Assembly: GCA_003058495.1 (NCBI GenBank)
Contig: QBVC01000025.1
Location: forward strand, 99,813-163,812
Direction of reading: 5' to 3'
DNA from: a gamma proteobacterium symbiont of Ctena orbiculata
GTDB taxonomy: Bacteria > Pseudomonadota > Gammaproteobacteria > Chromatiales > Chromatiaceae
Length of the DNA: 64,000 nt
Shown here: piece after piece, positions 1 through 12,283 of the stretch
How positions within the stretch are numbered: the stretch's first letter is position 1
Layout of the letters: every line of letters starts with the position of its first letter
Translations under genes and position numbers: made by a program
The notes under the pieces: model-generated
Database searches by the model: none
What the model was told of the DNA's origin: nothing
Seen by the model: only the letters and a program-made list of their open reading frames with translations

Positions 1-1556
1 AGCGCGCCGGTGTCCTGGCCAGGGAGGAGGAGCTGCGCAAGCTGAAACAGATCCTCGAGGAGCAGGAGCAGGCGGTCGCCGGACTTGCCGAGAGCCTGGA
101 ACAGGGGAGGGAGATGCTCAGACAATCCGAGCACAACCGGGAGCAGGCCCAGGCCGCCTTCAACCAGGTCAATCGGGTGCTCTCGGAAATAGGCTCCAAT
201 CTGAGCAGCAAGCGCACCCGCGCCGATCACCTCCGGCAGCGGCGTGAACAGCTGCAGCAGGAACAGCGGGAGATCGCCGAACAGATCAGCAGCGACAAGG
301 AGCTGATGGATGAGACGCGGCTGCGTCTCCACGATGCGCTGGAGGCGATCGAAAATCTGGGCAGTCGCCGCGAATCGCTGGTGAAGCGACGTGATGAACT
401 GCGTGAACAGGTCGCCCAGGCCAGAGAGCGTCTCAACCGGCAGCGCTCCTCGACCCATGAGGTGGCGCTGCGGGTGGAATCGATGCGTACCGCCCATACC
501 GCGCTGGTGCAGAACCTGGAGCGGACCGGCAGCCAGTTGACTCAGCTCAACCATCGGCGGGAGGAGTTGAAGACCACCCTGGACAACAGCGAGGCGCCGC
601 TGCAGCAGCAGCTGGTGTTGTTGAACCAGAAACTCTCGGATCGCAGCGCTGTCGATACCGACTTGAATGCGGCCCGCCGTCTGCTTGAGGAGGTGGATGC
701 CAATCTGCGCGACAAGGAGCAGCAGCGCCACGCCGCGGAGCAGCAGGTACAGACGCGACAGGAGAGACTCAACCAGGCGCGGCTGCAGAGTCAGGAGGTG
801 AACGTTCGCTGCATGACCCTGCAGGAGCAGCTGCACGAGGGCGGGCTGGACGCGGAGGAGCTGTTCCAGGAGATGGCCGAGGATGCCACCGAGGAGGCCT
901 GGCAGGAGCAGGCGGAGCGGCTGGCGAACCGTATCCAGCGCCTGGGCCCCATCAACCTGGCGGCGATCGACGAGTACCAGGAGCAGTCGGAGCGGCTGAA
1001 GTACCTGGACGAGCAGCACGAGGATATCACCAGTTCCCTGGAGACCCTGGAGAATGCGATCCGCAAGATCGACCGCGAGACCCGAACCCGCTTCAAGGAG
1101 ACCTTCGACAAGGTCAATTCGGGCATCAAGGAGCTCTTCCCCAGGCTTTTCGGCGGCGGCCACGCCTATCTGGAGCTGACCGGCGAGGACCTGCTCGATA
1201 CCGGGGTGACGGTGATGGCCCGGCCACCGGGCAAGCGCAATACCAGCATCCATCTCCTCTCCGGCGGGGAGAAGGCGCTCACCGCGGTGGCCCTGGTGTT
1301 CGCCATCTTCCAGCTCAATCCCGCGCCCTTCTGCATGCTCGACGAGGTGGACGCGCCGCTGGACGACGCCAACGTGGGCCGCTATTGCGATTTGGTGAGG
1401 GACATGTCCGATCAGGTACAATTCATCTTCATCACCCATAACAAGATCACCATGGAGATCGCCAATCAGCTTTCGGGGGTCACCATGCACGAGCCGGGCG
1501 TGTCGCGCCTGGTCACCGTCGACGTGGAGGAGGCGGCGCAACTGGCCGCAATTTAA
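1..1556 (+). CDS. smc: Chromosome partition protein SMC, C-terminal part (5' end outside window)
   Basis: The frame is open from base 3, so the gene starts upstream and only the last 517 residues are here. They hold the second long coiled-coil arm (Gln/Glu/Arg-rich heptads) and then the C-terminal ATPase half-domain. That half carries the ABC signature [14 protein letters not shown] and the Walker B segment [13 protein letters not shown]. The N-terminal Walker A and most of the hinge would lie outside the window. SMC with ScpA and ScpB forms the ring that compacts and segregates chromosomes; scpA and scpB are also in this window (14221-15874), not adjacent. The stop is 4 nt before zipA, an arrangement typical of gammaproteobacteria, so co-transcription is likely. 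Confidence 0.97.
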   Translation, partial: RAGVLAREEELRKLKQILEEQEQAVAGLAESLEQGREMLRQSEHNREQAQAAFNQVNRVLSEIGSNLSSKRTRADHLRQRREQLQQEQREIAEQISSDKELMDETRLRLHDALEAIENLGSRRESLVKRRDELREQVAQARERLNRQRSSTHEVALRVESMRTAHTALVQNLERTGSQLTQLNHRREELKTTLDNSEAPLQQQLVLLNQKLSDRSAVDTDLNAARRLLEEVDANLRDKEQQRHAAEQQVQTRQERLNQARLQSQEVNVRCMTLQEQLHEGGLDAEELFQEMAEDATEEAWQEQAERLANRIQRLGPINLAAIDEYQEQSERLKYLDEQHEDITSSLETLENAIRKIDRETRTRFKETFDKVNSGIKELFPRLFGGGHAYLELTGEDLLDTGVTVMARPPGKRNTSIHLLSGGEKALTAVALVFAIFQLNPAPFCMLDEVDAPLDDANVGRYCDLVRDMSDQVQFIFITHNKITMEIANQLSGVTMHEPGVSRLVTVDVEEAAQLAAI

Positions 1557-1560
1557 TCTC

Positions 1561-4442
<2,882 letters not shown>

Positions 4443-4521
4443 CGCTTTCGCTGTCACGTTTATTCACCTCGCCATTCGTGGTAGCTTCTGGCGATACAGA
4501 TACAGGTTTGCAGGAAAAGAG

Positions 4522-4815
4522 ATGAACGACGAAGCCGCTAAAGAACGGGAGATCATGATGGTGATGCGCAAGCTGCTCACCACCATCGTGCGCGAGGTGA
4601 CACCGGAGCACAAGAGCCTCAAACATCCCCTCTCCGATCAGACCATACAGGATATCCGCGCCTGCCTCGGCCTGATCACCGCGCGCGAAAAGGAGCTGGC
4701 CGATGCCGCCGGCCGCACCGTCCAGGAGCGTCCCTACTTCGTCGATGAGCCCCCTGCCACCAAGGTTGTACCGATAACCAAGATCGGTAAGGTCAAAAAG
4801 GATGAGGATGATTGA
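4522..4815 (+). CDS. Small conserved hypothetical protein downstream of ligA
   Basis: 97 residues starting MNDEAAKEREIMMVMRK. The frame stays open upstream to 4345, but the ATG at 4522 has a good Shine-Dalgarno sequence (caggaaaagag) and the upstream codons run into ligA. The protein is highly charged and mostly helical in its first 70 residues, with a Pro-rich middle (DEPPATKVVPI) and a basic-acidic tail (KVKKDEDD). There is no signal peptide or membrane segment. I do not recognise a named family. Its position after ligA suggests co-transcription, but nothing in the sequence reveals its role. Confidence 0.75.
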   Translation: MNDEAAKEREIMMVMRKLLTTIVREVTPEHKSLKHPLSDQTIQDIRACLGLITAREKELADAAGRTVQERPYFVDEPPATKVVPITKIGKVKKDEDD

Positions 4816-4852
4816 GCAGGCTTTAGCTGCCGGCGGCGGGTAGAGGACCCAT

Positions 4853-5425
4853 TCACGTAAACTTGAAACTGACCACTGCCAGCCATATCAGGCCGATCAG
4901 TATCCCACCTGATAAAAGCGCGAGATGGTGCGAACGTCTCCCTTTCGATACGCCTTTCAGGAGTGCCGCCTCACCATGGTTGCGGGGATTTATGTAGACA
5001 GGCAGATCGTCACCCGGCTTGAGAGAGCGCCACCAATGATCCTCCTCCGGCGTGGGATCACCCCAGTCATTCACCTCGGGTACCCACATGTTCTCTTTCT
5101 CAAGAGAAACGATGAATCCGGAATAGGGCTTGCCGTCGGCTGTATATTCATACTCGATGAGCGGATAGCGGTATTTCAGCCTCGAGTATTGGGATATCGC
5201 CACCTCTTCCTCCTGTTCCTCGATGGATACCAGTTTGGCTTTGCTCTCCATCCAGCTAGTCTGCGATCTGTACCTGAGAAGCGATCCGGCACCGATCCCA
5301 ATCAGTATGGCGGCTATAACCAGCAGAATGTGGTGTGCAAATTGGGGTGCCAGGAATAAGAAAACAGCTGCTATGCAGAGAAGCGTGATCAATTTTGCCG
5401 CGACTATGACTGCTTTTTTATCCAT
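4853..5425 (-). CDS. DUF3592-type membrane protein
   Basis: 190 residues. Two N-terminal membrane helices (about 7-26 and 32-50) and one at the C-terminus (about 168-188) flank a soluble beta-rich domain. The domain contains YRYPLIEYEYTADGKPYSG and PGDDLPVYINPRNHGEAAL, the pattern of the DUF3592 family (Y.Y...G..y.g.......G....V.Y.P..p..a.L). No biochemical function is known for that family. It converges with the small gene ending at 4815. The next gene on the minus strand starts 70 bp upstream, so the two may share a transcript. Confidence 0.75.
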   Translation of the reverse strand: MDKKAVIVAAKLITLLCIAAVFLFLAPQFAHHILLVIAAILIGIGAGSLLRYRSQTSWMESKAKLVSIEEQEEEVAISQYSRLKYRYPLIEYEYTADGKPYSGFIVSLEKENMWVPEVNDWGDPTPEEDHWWRSLKPGDDLPVYINPRNHGEAALLKGVSKGRRSHHLALLSGGILIGLIWLAVVSFKFT

Positions 5426-5494
5426 TGGTACTAGCCTCTCCTATCTTCAGGCATGCAGACAAAGCGTCGTGTCTCCTCAGGTAATCGCTGATTC

Positions 5495-5920
5495 TCATAA
5501 CACATTGACAGAAAAGATAAGCGCAGCAATTGCCAACAAGGCCATAACCAAATAAGTGGAAAAGAAGAACCGCTGCTGCACCGGTGATCCCAAGCGAATA
5601 TTCTCATGTTTAAAACTCAGAATTTTCATTGCTTCGCGACCAGCGGCGTCCAGATAGATCGCTCCACCGGCGATGGCAAACAGTGGCCAGGCAGCCTGGT
5701 CCACTACCATGAGGATGCCTGATAGCGGCAGCCATACCAGGGTAAGAAGATCCCAGTAAGCCGTGTACCTCTCCGCACGCTGCAACAGGGGATCGGCATC
5801 ATGCGGATTCTCCTGCAACCCGAGTCTCTGGGCCAGGGGGAAATCAACGGATGAAATTACCTGGCCAATATAGAGAATGCCCGGGAAAACGATGAGTAAC
5901 CAACCTAAGATAACTTGCAT
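5495..5920 (-). CDS. Small membrane protein of unknown function
   Basis: 141 residues with about four predicted membrane helices (roughly 2-22, 55-75, 78-95 and 118-139). Short charged loops separate them, including a dibasic and acidic stretch LGLQENPHDADPLLQRAERY. I do not recognise the family. The ATG at 5920 is preceded by a GA-rich stretch (ggaagATG). It lies between a PlsC-like gene and a DUF3592 gene on the same strand. A link with membrane maintenance is conceivable, but nothing in the sequence proves it. Confidence 0.6.
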   Translation of the reverse strand: MQVILGWLLIVFPGILYIGQVISSVDFPLAQRLGLQENPHDADPLLQRAERYTAYWDLLTLVWLPLSGILMVVDQAAWPLFAIAGGAIYLDAAGREAMKILSFKHENIRLGSPVQQRFFFSTYLVMALLAIAALIFSVNVL

Positions 5921-5964
5921 CTTCCTTCCATGCGTTTGTTTTAAAAGACTCAGCCGTGATCATA

Positions 5965-6723
5965 TTAGCCGAATGGTGATAGCAGTACATTTTCGTTCAT
6001 TTTGCGAGCAATGGATTCCAATCCGGTTACTATTTCGTCACGTTCACTATAATCCCTCCCTTTCATGCTGATTGCTTTCAAAAGATGGACCTTGACTCGG
6101 GTAGGGCGGACACGAAGAGAGCCGTAAGGCAGCGCATCACCGACCTTTTCGTAGAAAACCGGCACGATATGGCCCTGGGTATTCAGCGCCATCACCACCG
6201 GGCCCTTCTTGTAGGGCAGTATCTGGCGATCCGCGGACCTTCTACCTTCAATGGAGACATAGACATTGCCGCCGGCGGAGAGATAAGACTCCATCCTTTT
6301 AACAGTGCGCAGGGCCTGCCTGGGCCACTGGCGAATGATGACGAAGCTGTGAATCATGATCATCCAGCCGTAAAAAGGCAGCAGCGCGAACTCAATGTTC
6401 GCGATCCCGATCAGTGGGCGGGGGAGGGACAAAATACCGACGGCGCCATCCAAAAGGCTGGTTTGATTGAGCAGGGTAAGGACGCAGTTTTTGTATTCGA
6501 AGTCAGGGCCGTTGGCGTCCTCCACTTCGATTTCCACGCCCAGGCTGCGCATAGCGAAGCCGTTATACCAGGCGGAAATGCCGGCGCCCCGTTTCAAGCT
6601 GAAGAGAGCGGTCGAACATGCCCAGATACTCACCGGAACGAGCAATAAGGCCAGAAAGAGTATTTTTAGAAAATAGGCCATCGATGCCGGAAAACACGCA
6701 ATAAGAGAAAAATTATTGAGCAC
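5965..6723 (-). CDS. PlsC-like acyltransferase with a degenerate catalytic motif
   Basis: 252 residues: an N-terminal membrane segment (about 12-45), then a glycerolipid acyltransferase-like domain. Motif III is clear (EGRRS at 159-163, followed by ILPYKKGPVVMAL and HIVPVF), which in PlsC binds the phosphate of lysophosphatidate. Motif I, normally H-x4-D, reads NQTSLLD, with Gln87 in place of the catalytic His and Asp92 retained. Known PlsC enzymes need that His, so this copy may be inactive, use another residue or bind lipid without acyl transfer. The ATG at 6723 begins a plausible membrane-inserting N-terminus. Identity as a PlsC relative is fairly sure; activity is doubtful. Confidence 0.7.
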   Translation of the reverse strand: MLNNFSLIACFPASMAYFLKILFLALLLVPVSIWACSTALFSLKRGAGISAWYNGFAMRSLGVEIEVEDANGPDFEYKNCVLTLLNQTSLLDGAVGILSLPRPLIGIANIEFALLPFYGWMIMIHSFVIIRQWPRQALRTVKRMESYLSAGGNVYVSIEGRRSADRQILPYKKGPVVMALNTQGHIVPVFYEKVGDALPYGSLRVRPTRVKVHLLKAISMKGRDYSERDEIVTGLESIARKMNENVLLSPFG

Positions 6724-6869
6724 TTGTTATCCATACAAGCCAAGATCTTTGGGTTCGTCAAGAGAGACGATGCATGCAGGCCGTCAATAGTTACTCTTAC
6801 GGACTGATTTTATGGGCTTTAGCGATACACTCATAGCAGTCGGCGTTATCCATCGGCCGATGTCTCAAA

Positions 6870-7337
6870 TCACTCGAAAGGTGTTTTGGACAGTTCCAAA
6901 TCCCTAATCCATACCATGCCGGATCCTTCAACTGTAAGGTTGAGTTTTATGAGATCAGGGGTTTGTCCCGATTTCAGAAAGAAAGGGACTTCGTATGAGG
7001 CCCAGTCGTTCGTCCCCTTCAGGGCATTCTGAACTCCTTTTGAAAAGAACTCGCCCCGGCCTGGTATCCGGCACCACATCTCGAGAAAACATCTGCCCGC
7101 TATGTTATCGCTCTTCAAATCTGCTCTATAAGTCAACATGCAATTGTCAATATCAGCGGTTTCCACTTCAAACAATCTGACCGTCACAGATTCGCCGGCA
7201 GTGATTTGCCAACCGCCTTCATCCGAAGCGATCGCATCCCGCGAAATGGTGGGTTCCGATCCATCAAAACGTTTGATTACCTCCGGCGGACCGGCAGGTT
7301 TTGGTGGCGAAAACAGGTTTTTGATCCACTGCAGCAT
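6870..7337 (-). CDS. Hypothetical protein, possible beta-sandwich domain
   Basis: 155 residues. A short basic N-terminus (MLQWIKNLFSPPKPAG) may be an amphipathic membrane-contact helix. After it, alternating hydrophobic strands (SVTVRLFEVETADID, CMLTYRADLKS, CFLEMWCRIPGRGEF, LIKLNLTVEGSGMVWIRDLEL) resemble a jelly-roll or carbohydrate-binding-like fold. There is no cleavable signal peptide or membrane helix, and no family is recognised. It sits alone between a PlsC-like gene and a parvulin gene on the same strand, with gaps of 146 and 233 bp. Confidence 0.55.
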   Translation of the reverse strand: MLQWIKNLFSPPKPAGPPEVIKRFDGSEPTISRDAIASDEGGWQITAGESVTVRLFEVETADIDNCMLTYRADLKSDNIAGRCFLEMWCRIPGRGEFFSKGVQNALKGTNDWASYEVPFFLKSGQTPDLIKLNLTVEGSGMVWIRDLELSKTPFE

Positions 7338-7532
7338 AAGGCCCGACTCCTGTTTGATATAGACGACTATAAATGGGCATTCAGAGTGTCACTCACAGGC
7401 AGGTGGAAATACTTTTTTCCTTAGCATCATCCTGAAATGAGCTATTTTGTGCCTGATGGAAAGTTTAGGAGAAAACAGGCTGTGAATGAATGCTGGAACG
7501 GGAGAAGATTAGCGATATGGGATTTGCCAAAC

Positions 7533-7558
7533 GATGCCCGCCAGCTGCGACGGGCATC
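7533..7558 (-). terminator. Hairpin downstream of the parvulin gene
   Basis: Arms GATGCCCG (7533-7540) and CGGGCATC (7551-7558) form an 8-bp GC-rich stem 13 bp past the stop of the minus-strand parvulin gene. On the minus strand it is followed by GTTTGG, so the T-run is weak. It is a candidate terminator or 3' stabilising hairpin. Confidence 0.4.
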
Positions 7559-7570
7559 ATTGGGTTGCAT

Positions 7571-8620
7571 TTACTCTTTGGTTTCCATGCCCTCTTCAGC
7601 CGGTTTTTCCATTTCGGCACTAGCGTCCGCAGCAGGGGATTCAGTATCAGTGGCCGGGGGGGCTTCGGCCGGTGCCGGGGCGTCCTGATCGGCAGCCGGT
7701 GTTTCTTCCGCCGCGGGCGCCGGCTTGGCGTTCTTCTCGTTGAAGACCAGCGTGCTCGAGTCGCGCAGGCCCTGCATGTATTCGGAAAGCGCGGTCTGTT
7801 TCAGCTTGTTGACGATATTGAGCTTGACGCTCTCCAGCGTCGGCGCTTCGGTCTGGCGGGTGTCCTCCAGGAGAATGACATGCCAGCCGAACTGGGTCTG
7901 CACCGGTGCCGAGCTGTATTTACCCTTCTCCATGGTCTTCAGGGCGTCGCCGAAGGGCTTAACCATCTGCGCGGCGTCGAACCAGCCGAGGTCGCCTCCG
8001 TCCTTGCCGGTGGGTCCGGTTGAGTGCGCCTTGGCGAGTTCAGCGAAATCGGCGCCGCCATCGAGCTTTTCGATCAGCCCGGCCGCTTCCTGCTCCTCTT
8101 TCACCAGGATATGCCGGGCCTTGTACTCGGTGCCGGACTGTCCGGCGAACTGCTCGTCATAGGCCTTCTGGATCTCCTCGTCGGTCGGTTGATGGCTGTT
8201 GGCGAACTCCTGGATGGCGAGCTGGGTCAGCAGCTTGGCCTTCAACAGCTGGATCGAGGCCGAGACCTCCGGCCGGTTCTGCAGCCCTTTCTTCTCCGCA
8301 TCCTGCGCCACGATAAAGATGTTGGCCAGCTCGTTGAGCACGCTCATCTGCATCTCGGGCGAGTTCTGCGCATCGGGGACGCTGCGCATGCGATCCTGGA
8401 AGTAGAGACTGTACATGGTCCGGGTGATCGGCTCGCTGTTGACGGTGAGCAGTGTCTCGATATCCATTTCGGTGGAGGAGGGCTCGTTTACCGCGGGCAC
8501 GGTAACCGAGCGTCCGCTCTCATCGGTGGCTGCGACAGGCGCCTGTTCCGTGGATTGGTTGCAGGCAGTCAGCAGCACCGCGCTGCAGACCGCAGCTAAT
8601 ATGATCTTCTTTTTCATCAT
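7571..8620 (-). CDS. Parvulin-type peptidyl-prolyl isomerase lipoprotein
   Basis: 349 residues. A lipoprotein signal (KKKIILAAVCSAVLLTAC) has the lipobox Cys at about residue 20. A helical chaperone-like region (about 45-155) precedes a rotamase domain (about 160-255). Diagnostic pieces of that domain are ARHILVKEEQEA, GGADFAELAKAHSTGPT, GGDLGWFD and TQFGWHVILLEDTR, matching the PpiC/SurA fold. The C-terminal 60 residues are a low-complexity Pro/Ala/Glu tail. It probably assists folding of envelope proteins from a membrane anchor. It follows yciI and yciB on the same strand, a common gammaproteobacterial arrangement. Confidence 0.9.
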   Translation of the reverse strand: MMKKKIILAAVCSAVLLTACNQSTEQAPVAATDESGRSVTVPAVNEPSSTEMDIETLLTVNSEPITRTMYSLYFQDRMRSVPDAQNSPEMQMSVLNELANIFIVAQDAEKKGLQNRPEVSASIQLLKAKLLTQLAIQEFANSHQPTDEEIQKAYDEQFAGQSGTEYKARHILVKEEQEAAGLIEKLDGGADFAELAKAHSTGPTGKDGGDLGWFDAAQMVKPFGDALKTMEKGKYSSAPVQTQFGWHVILLEDTRQTEAPTLESVKLNIVNKLKQTALSEYMQGLRDSSTLVFNEKNAKPAPAAEETPAADQDAPAPAEAPPATDTESPAADASAEMEKPAEEGMETKE

Positions 8621-8674
8621 TGAATACCTAGTTGTGATTGAATCGTTGATTGGGTTGGCAACTGCTACTGGTAA

Positions 8675-8977
8675 TCAGGCAGGCAGCACTTTCTTAAACG
8701 GTTTGACCCTTACCCGGGCATAGACCCCCGCTTCGAGGTAGGGATCAGCGTCGGCCCACTCCTTGGCGCTCTCCAGGCTTTCGAACTCGGCGACGATGAG
8801 GCTGCCGGAGTAACCGGCCGGACCGGGATCGTCGCTGTCGATCATCGGGTGGGGACCGGCGAGTAAAAGGCGGCCTTGATCCTGCAGCTGTTTGAGTCTT
8901 GCCAGGTGTTTCTCGCGCGCCTTCAGACGCTGCTCGAGACTGTCATCCCGGTCCTCGGCGATTATTGCGTAGTACAC
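8675..8977 (-). CDS. yciI: YciI family protein
   Basis: 100 residues with the YciI ferredoxin-like alpha+beta fold: [61 protein letters not shown] and a final KPFKKVLP. The family includes small putative enzymes with a conserved His and Asp; the His of GPHP and the D of ADPY are present. Its cellular role is not settled. The start is GTG (bases 8977-8975), directly abutting the TGA stop of yciB at 8978-8980, so the two are very likely translationally coupled. Confidence 0.9.
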   Translation of the reverse strand: MYYAIIAEDRDDSLEQRLKAREKHLARLKQLQDQGRLLLAGPHPMIDSDDPGPAGYSGSLIVAEFESLESAKEWADADPYLEAGVYARVRVKPFKKVLPA

Positions 8978-9643
8978 TCAACCCCCCTCGGTTTCCAGTT
9001 CGTTATCGCGTATGTGACGCGCAAGGTAAAAGGCCTGCAGGACGACAAATCCCAGGGTCAGGCCCATCATGCCGAATAGTTTGAAATTGACCCAGCCCTC
9101 CTCCAGGGAGTGCGCGGCATTGCACATCTCGAGCTCGCTCCCCTTGAAGTGTTGACCGCAGTTGTCGAAATCGATCTGCTGCAGGCCGGTGAGCTCCATC
9201 AGCTGATGTTCGGCGACGAAGAAATCGTTGGCCACGTAGAGGTTGAGAAAGCCCAGCAGGATGAAGAAGAGGCTCCAGGTCAGATTGAGCCTTTTCCATA
9301 TCGGCTCGGGTACCGAGATGCTGCTCTCCATCATGCGCTGCACCAGGGGCTTTTTGCCGATGAATTGGCTGGCGAGAAAGACCGCACCGAAAAGCCAGTT
9401 GATCACCGAGGGCTTCCACATGATGAAGGTGCGATCCTGGAGCAGGATAGTGAGGCCGCCGAACAGCACCAGGATGCCGAGTGTGATCAGGTGCATCTTC
9501 TCCACATGCCGCCTGCGCAGCCAGCCGTAGCCAACCTGAACCATCGACGAGACGATGGCCACGGCGGTGGCGACATAGATGTCGTAGACCTTGTAGGCCA
9601 CGAAAAAGAGAATCACGGGGAAGAAGTCGGCAAGAAATTTCAT
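8978..9643 (-). CDS. yciB: Inner membrane septation protein A (YciB/IspZ)
   Basis: 221 residues if started at the ATG at 9643 (MKFLADFFPVILFFVAYK), the conserved N-terminus of the family; an upstream in-frame extension to 9703 looks non-coding. There are about five membrane helices. Family landmarks include KPSVINWLFGAVFLASQF, PVWRRLN-like EPIWKRLNLTWSLFF and WVNFKLFGMMGLT. A loop of about 35 residues (HQLMELTGLQQIDFDN...) follows the helix containing NLYVANDF. YciB is an inner-membrane protein tied to cell division and envelope synthesis. The gene leads a yciB-yciI-ppiC-type operon. Confidence 0.93.
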   Translation of the reverse strand: MKFLADFFPVILFFVAYKVYDIYVATAVAIVSSMVQVGYGWLRRRHVEKMHLITLGILVLFGGLTILLQDRTFIMWKPSVINWLFGAVFLASQFIGKKPLVQRMMESSISVPEPIWKRLNLTWSLFFILLGFLNLYVANDFFVAEHQLMELTGLQQIDFDNCGQHFKGSELEMCNAAHSLEEGWVNFKLFGMMGLTLGFVVLQAFYLARHIRDNELETEGG

Positions 9644-9845
9644 TATGGGATCAATATCTTGATAAATAGCTCCATACGGGCGACAGCATGCATAGTACAC
9701 CAACTCTCCGCCCTATATAGTGATCGTCTCTAAGGATCGACAGTTTGCGGCTGTTCTGAAACCGGTTCGACAGCAAGCCGCACTCTCTGACGATCGCGAT
9801 TCAGGCAATCCCCGCCCGGGGGCTCTCCCCGGGTGCTGAAGCAAA

Positions 9846-10595
9846 CTAGTGCAATATTCTGGGCTGACTCCAAAGATTGTAATATTTTTCAACAACTTCC
9901 CTGACTTTTTGTGGATAGTTCAAGGCGTCCATCTGTTCCAAGCCTTCGCGAAAAAAATCGGGCGCCTGATCAGGAAGCAGTCGGCAAAGTCTCTTATAGG
10001 CCTGATCGATCAATTCCGGCTGATGGCTGCGGGTGGCGATTATAGCCTGATTCATCAGCAGGATGCTCCAGGGGTGGGCCCTGTCCGAGCGCTGCTGCTG
10101 CATCAGCGGTTCCATGGCCTCTATCAACTCAACCGACAGCTCATAGAGTTGCTGCAGTTGAGATGGTTCCCGAAACCTGTTCGCGAGGCGGGCAAGGGAG
10201 TTGATCACCGGCTCAAGGGTACGCAGTTCGCCCCTGTGGCGTACGATCCACAACGCCAGCGGGAGGGTGATGTCCTCCATCTCCTCGCTCTCCTGCGGCA
10301 TCTCCAGGCCGGCGGCGACGGTGGAGAAGTCGGCCAGGAGCTGGATGCCGTAGTCACCGAGTTCGCTCAGCTCATCCAGTGATCCGTCGGTTGTGTCGCT
10401 GCCGGACTCGAGCTGTCCGACCAGTATTCCCATCAGTTCCATCAGCCGATGCATCGCCTGCTGCAGCGCCCAAGGCGAGCGGTCCGGATCTTTGACGCCG
10501 GCCTTTTTTCCCGCCGATACCAGCGCCGGAGCGATGGCGTCGAAACGCTCTCCGATATAGGTGAGATCGAGAATGGGAAATAGCATGGGCGCCAT
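9846..10595 (-). CDS. Conserved hypothetical helical protein
   Basis: 249 residues, almost entirely alpha-helical by pattern and without signal peptide or membrane helix. The start MAPMLFPILDLTYIGERFD is plausible. Repeating amphipathic helices (MHRLMELMGILVGQLESG, QLQQLYELSVELIEAMEPL, AYKRLCRLLPDQAPDFFREG) suggest a TPR-like or all-helical scaffold. No family is recognised. It is divergent from the PHP gene at 10689, with a 93-bp shared upstream region, and lies 202 bp upstream of yciB on the same strand. Confidence 0.65.
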   Translation of the reverse strand: MAPMLFPILDLTYIGERFDAIAPALVSAGKKAGVKDPDRSPWALQQAMHRLMELMGILVGQLESGSDTTDGSLDELSELGDYGIQLLADFSTVAAGLEMPQESEEMEDITLPLALWIVRHRGELRTLEPVINSLARLANRFREPSQLQQLYELSVELIEAMEPLMQQQRSDRAHPWSILLMNQAIIATRSHQPELIDQAYKRLCRLLPDQAPDFFREGLEQMDALNYPQKVREVVEKYYNLWSQPRILH

Positions 10596-10688
10596 TGTAA
10601 CAGCCTGTTTTGCCGGCGTCCGGGGCAGTCCGGGGATTTTTTCGACAAGCCTATCGGTTTGACCCCACTATGGGTACAATCCGCCCCC

Positions 10689-11558
10689 ATGTTTTGCGTA
10701 TACGACCTTCACAGCCACTCAACCGCCTCGGATGGGACCCTCAGTCCCGCTGAACTGGTTTACCGTGCGGCCGCTGCGGGGGTACGGGTTTTGGCATTGA
10801 CGGATCACGATACCACCGCCGGTCACGAGGAGGCGATGGCGGCCGCCCTCGACTCTGGCCTGGTGTTGATTCCGGGGGTGGAGATCTCGGTGAGCTGGAG
10901 CGGCCAGACGGTGCATATCGTCGGCCTCAACGTGGATCGTGACAACCCCGCCCTACAGCAGGGATTGAGCGGGTTGAGGGCATTTCGCGATTGGCGCGCG
11001 CAAGAGATCGCGAGGCGACTCGGCAAGGCCGGCATCAATGATGCCTACGCAGGCGCGCTCGCCCTCTCCAACGGTACCCTGGTGAGCCGCACCCATTTTG
11101 CCCGCTACCTTGTCGAGCAGGGCGTGGTGAGCGATGAGCGCAAGGTCTTCAAACACTACCTGGTGAAGGGAAAGCCCGGATTCGTTCCCGGCCAATGGGC
11201 CGAACTGGCTCAGGCCCTGGAGTGGATCCATGGGGCGGGGGGCGTGGCGGTGGTGGCCCATCCCGCCCGTTATCGAATGACCCGGACGAAACTGCGGCGG
11301 CTGTTCGCCGAGTTTGCAGAACTCGAGGGCGAGGCGATCGAGGTGGTCTCCGGCAGCCACAACCGGGACGACTATTTCACCATGGCCAGGCATGCCCGGG
11401 ATTTCGGCCTGCTGGCATCGGCGGGTTCCGATTTTCACTCCCCTGAGAATCCCTGGATCGAGCTGGGACGATTGCCGATGCTGCCCGACAACTGCACACC
11501 CCTGTGGTCGAATTGGGTAATCGATAGCGATAGATCAGCGATCCGCAAGGCCGTCTAG
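10689..11558 (+). CDS. PHP-domain phosphoesterase (RNase AM / YciV type)
   Basis: 289 residues from the ATG at 10689 (MFCVYDLHSHSTASDG); ten upstream in-frame codons are not family-like. PHP metal-binding motifs are seen in order: DLHSHSTASDG, LALTDHDTTAGHEEA, IPGVEIS, VVAHPARY, EVVSGSHN and SAGSDFHSP. The E. coli relative YciV (RNase AM) removes 5' nucleotides from RNA and 3',5'-bisphosphates. The gene heads a plus-strand run followed 17 nt later by yciO, the same neighbourhood as in many gammaproteobacteria. Confidence 0.9.
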   Translation: MFCVYDLHSHSTASDGTLSPAELVYRAAAAGVRVLALTDHDTTAGHEEAMAAALDSGLVLIPGVEISVSWSGQTVHIVGLNVDRDNPALQQGLSGLRAFRDWRAQEIARRLGKAGINDAYAGALALSNGTLVSRTHFARYLVEQGVVSDERKVFKHYLVKGKPGFVPGQWAELAQALEWIHGAGGVAVVAHPARYRMTRTKLRRLFAEFAELEGEAIEVVSGSHNRDDYFTMARHARDFGLLASAGSDFHSPENPWIELGRLPMLPDNCTPLWSNWVIDSDRSAIRKAV

Positions 11559-11575
11559 TCAGCCAGGCATACCCG

Positions 11576-12199
11576 ATGGCCCATTTCCTCCAGATACACC
11601 CGGACAATCCCCAGCCGCGCCTGATCAACCAGGCGGTGGAGATCATTCGCGAGGGCGGCCTGGTGATCTACCCCACCGACTCCAGCTACGCCCTGGGGTG
11701 CCATATCGGCGACAAGGGGGCGATGGAGCGCATCCGGCGCATCCGCAAGGTGGACGAGTCCCATAACTTCACCCTGGTGTGCCGGGACCTGACCGAGATC
11801 TCCAACTACGCCAAGATCGACAACCGCGACTACCGCCTGCTGAAGGCCTTGACCCCTGGCCCCTATACCTTCATCCACAAGGCCACCAAGCAGGTGCCCA
11901 GGCGGCTGATGCATCCCAGGCGGAAGACCATCGGCATCCGCGTGCCCGACAACGCCATCGTCAGCTCGCTGCTGGAGGAGCTGGGTGAACCGATTATGAG
12001 CACCACCCTGATCATGCCGGGGGAGGATATGCCCCTCACCGATCCCTACGAGATGCGCGACCTGCTCGAGCATCAGGTCGATCTGATCATCGACGGCGGC
12101 TACTGCGGTTTCGAGCCCACCACCGTGGTGGTGATGACCGAGGAGCTGCCCGAGGTGGTGCGGGCCGGGAAGGGCGATAGCTCGATGTTCGATGTATAA
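11576..12199 (+). CDS. yciO: YciO: Sua5/YrdC/YciO family protein
   Basis: 207 residues. The YrdC-type fold shows VIYPTDSSYALGCHIGDKGAMERIRRIR, HNFTLVCRDL, LTPGPYTFIHKATKQVPRRL (stretches overlap the substrate pocket), TIGIRVPDNAIV and VDLIIDGGYCG. The family includes the threonylcarbamoyl-AMP synthases of tRNA t6A formation. The pattern here (HNFTLVCRDL) is that of the YciO branch, whose activity is much weaker or different. It follows the PHP gene by 17 nt, so the pair is likely an operon. Confidence 0.9.
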   Translation: MAHFLQIHPDNPQPRLINQAVEIIREGGLVIYPTDSSYALGCHIGDKGAMERIRRIRKVDESHNFTLVCRDLTEISNYAKIDNRDYRLLKALTPGPYTFIHKATKQVPRRLMHPRRKTIGIRVPDNAIVSSLLEELGEPIMSTTLIMPGEDMPLTDPYEMRDLLEHQVDLIIDGGYCGFEPTTVVVMTEELPEVVRAGKGDSSMFDV

Positions 12200-12283
12200 T
12201 CAGCTGTTTTTAACACTTAAACGGAATGGCTGTCTCAACTCATTGAAGAAAAGACCATATCCACACTTTAGGACCTGTTTTCA

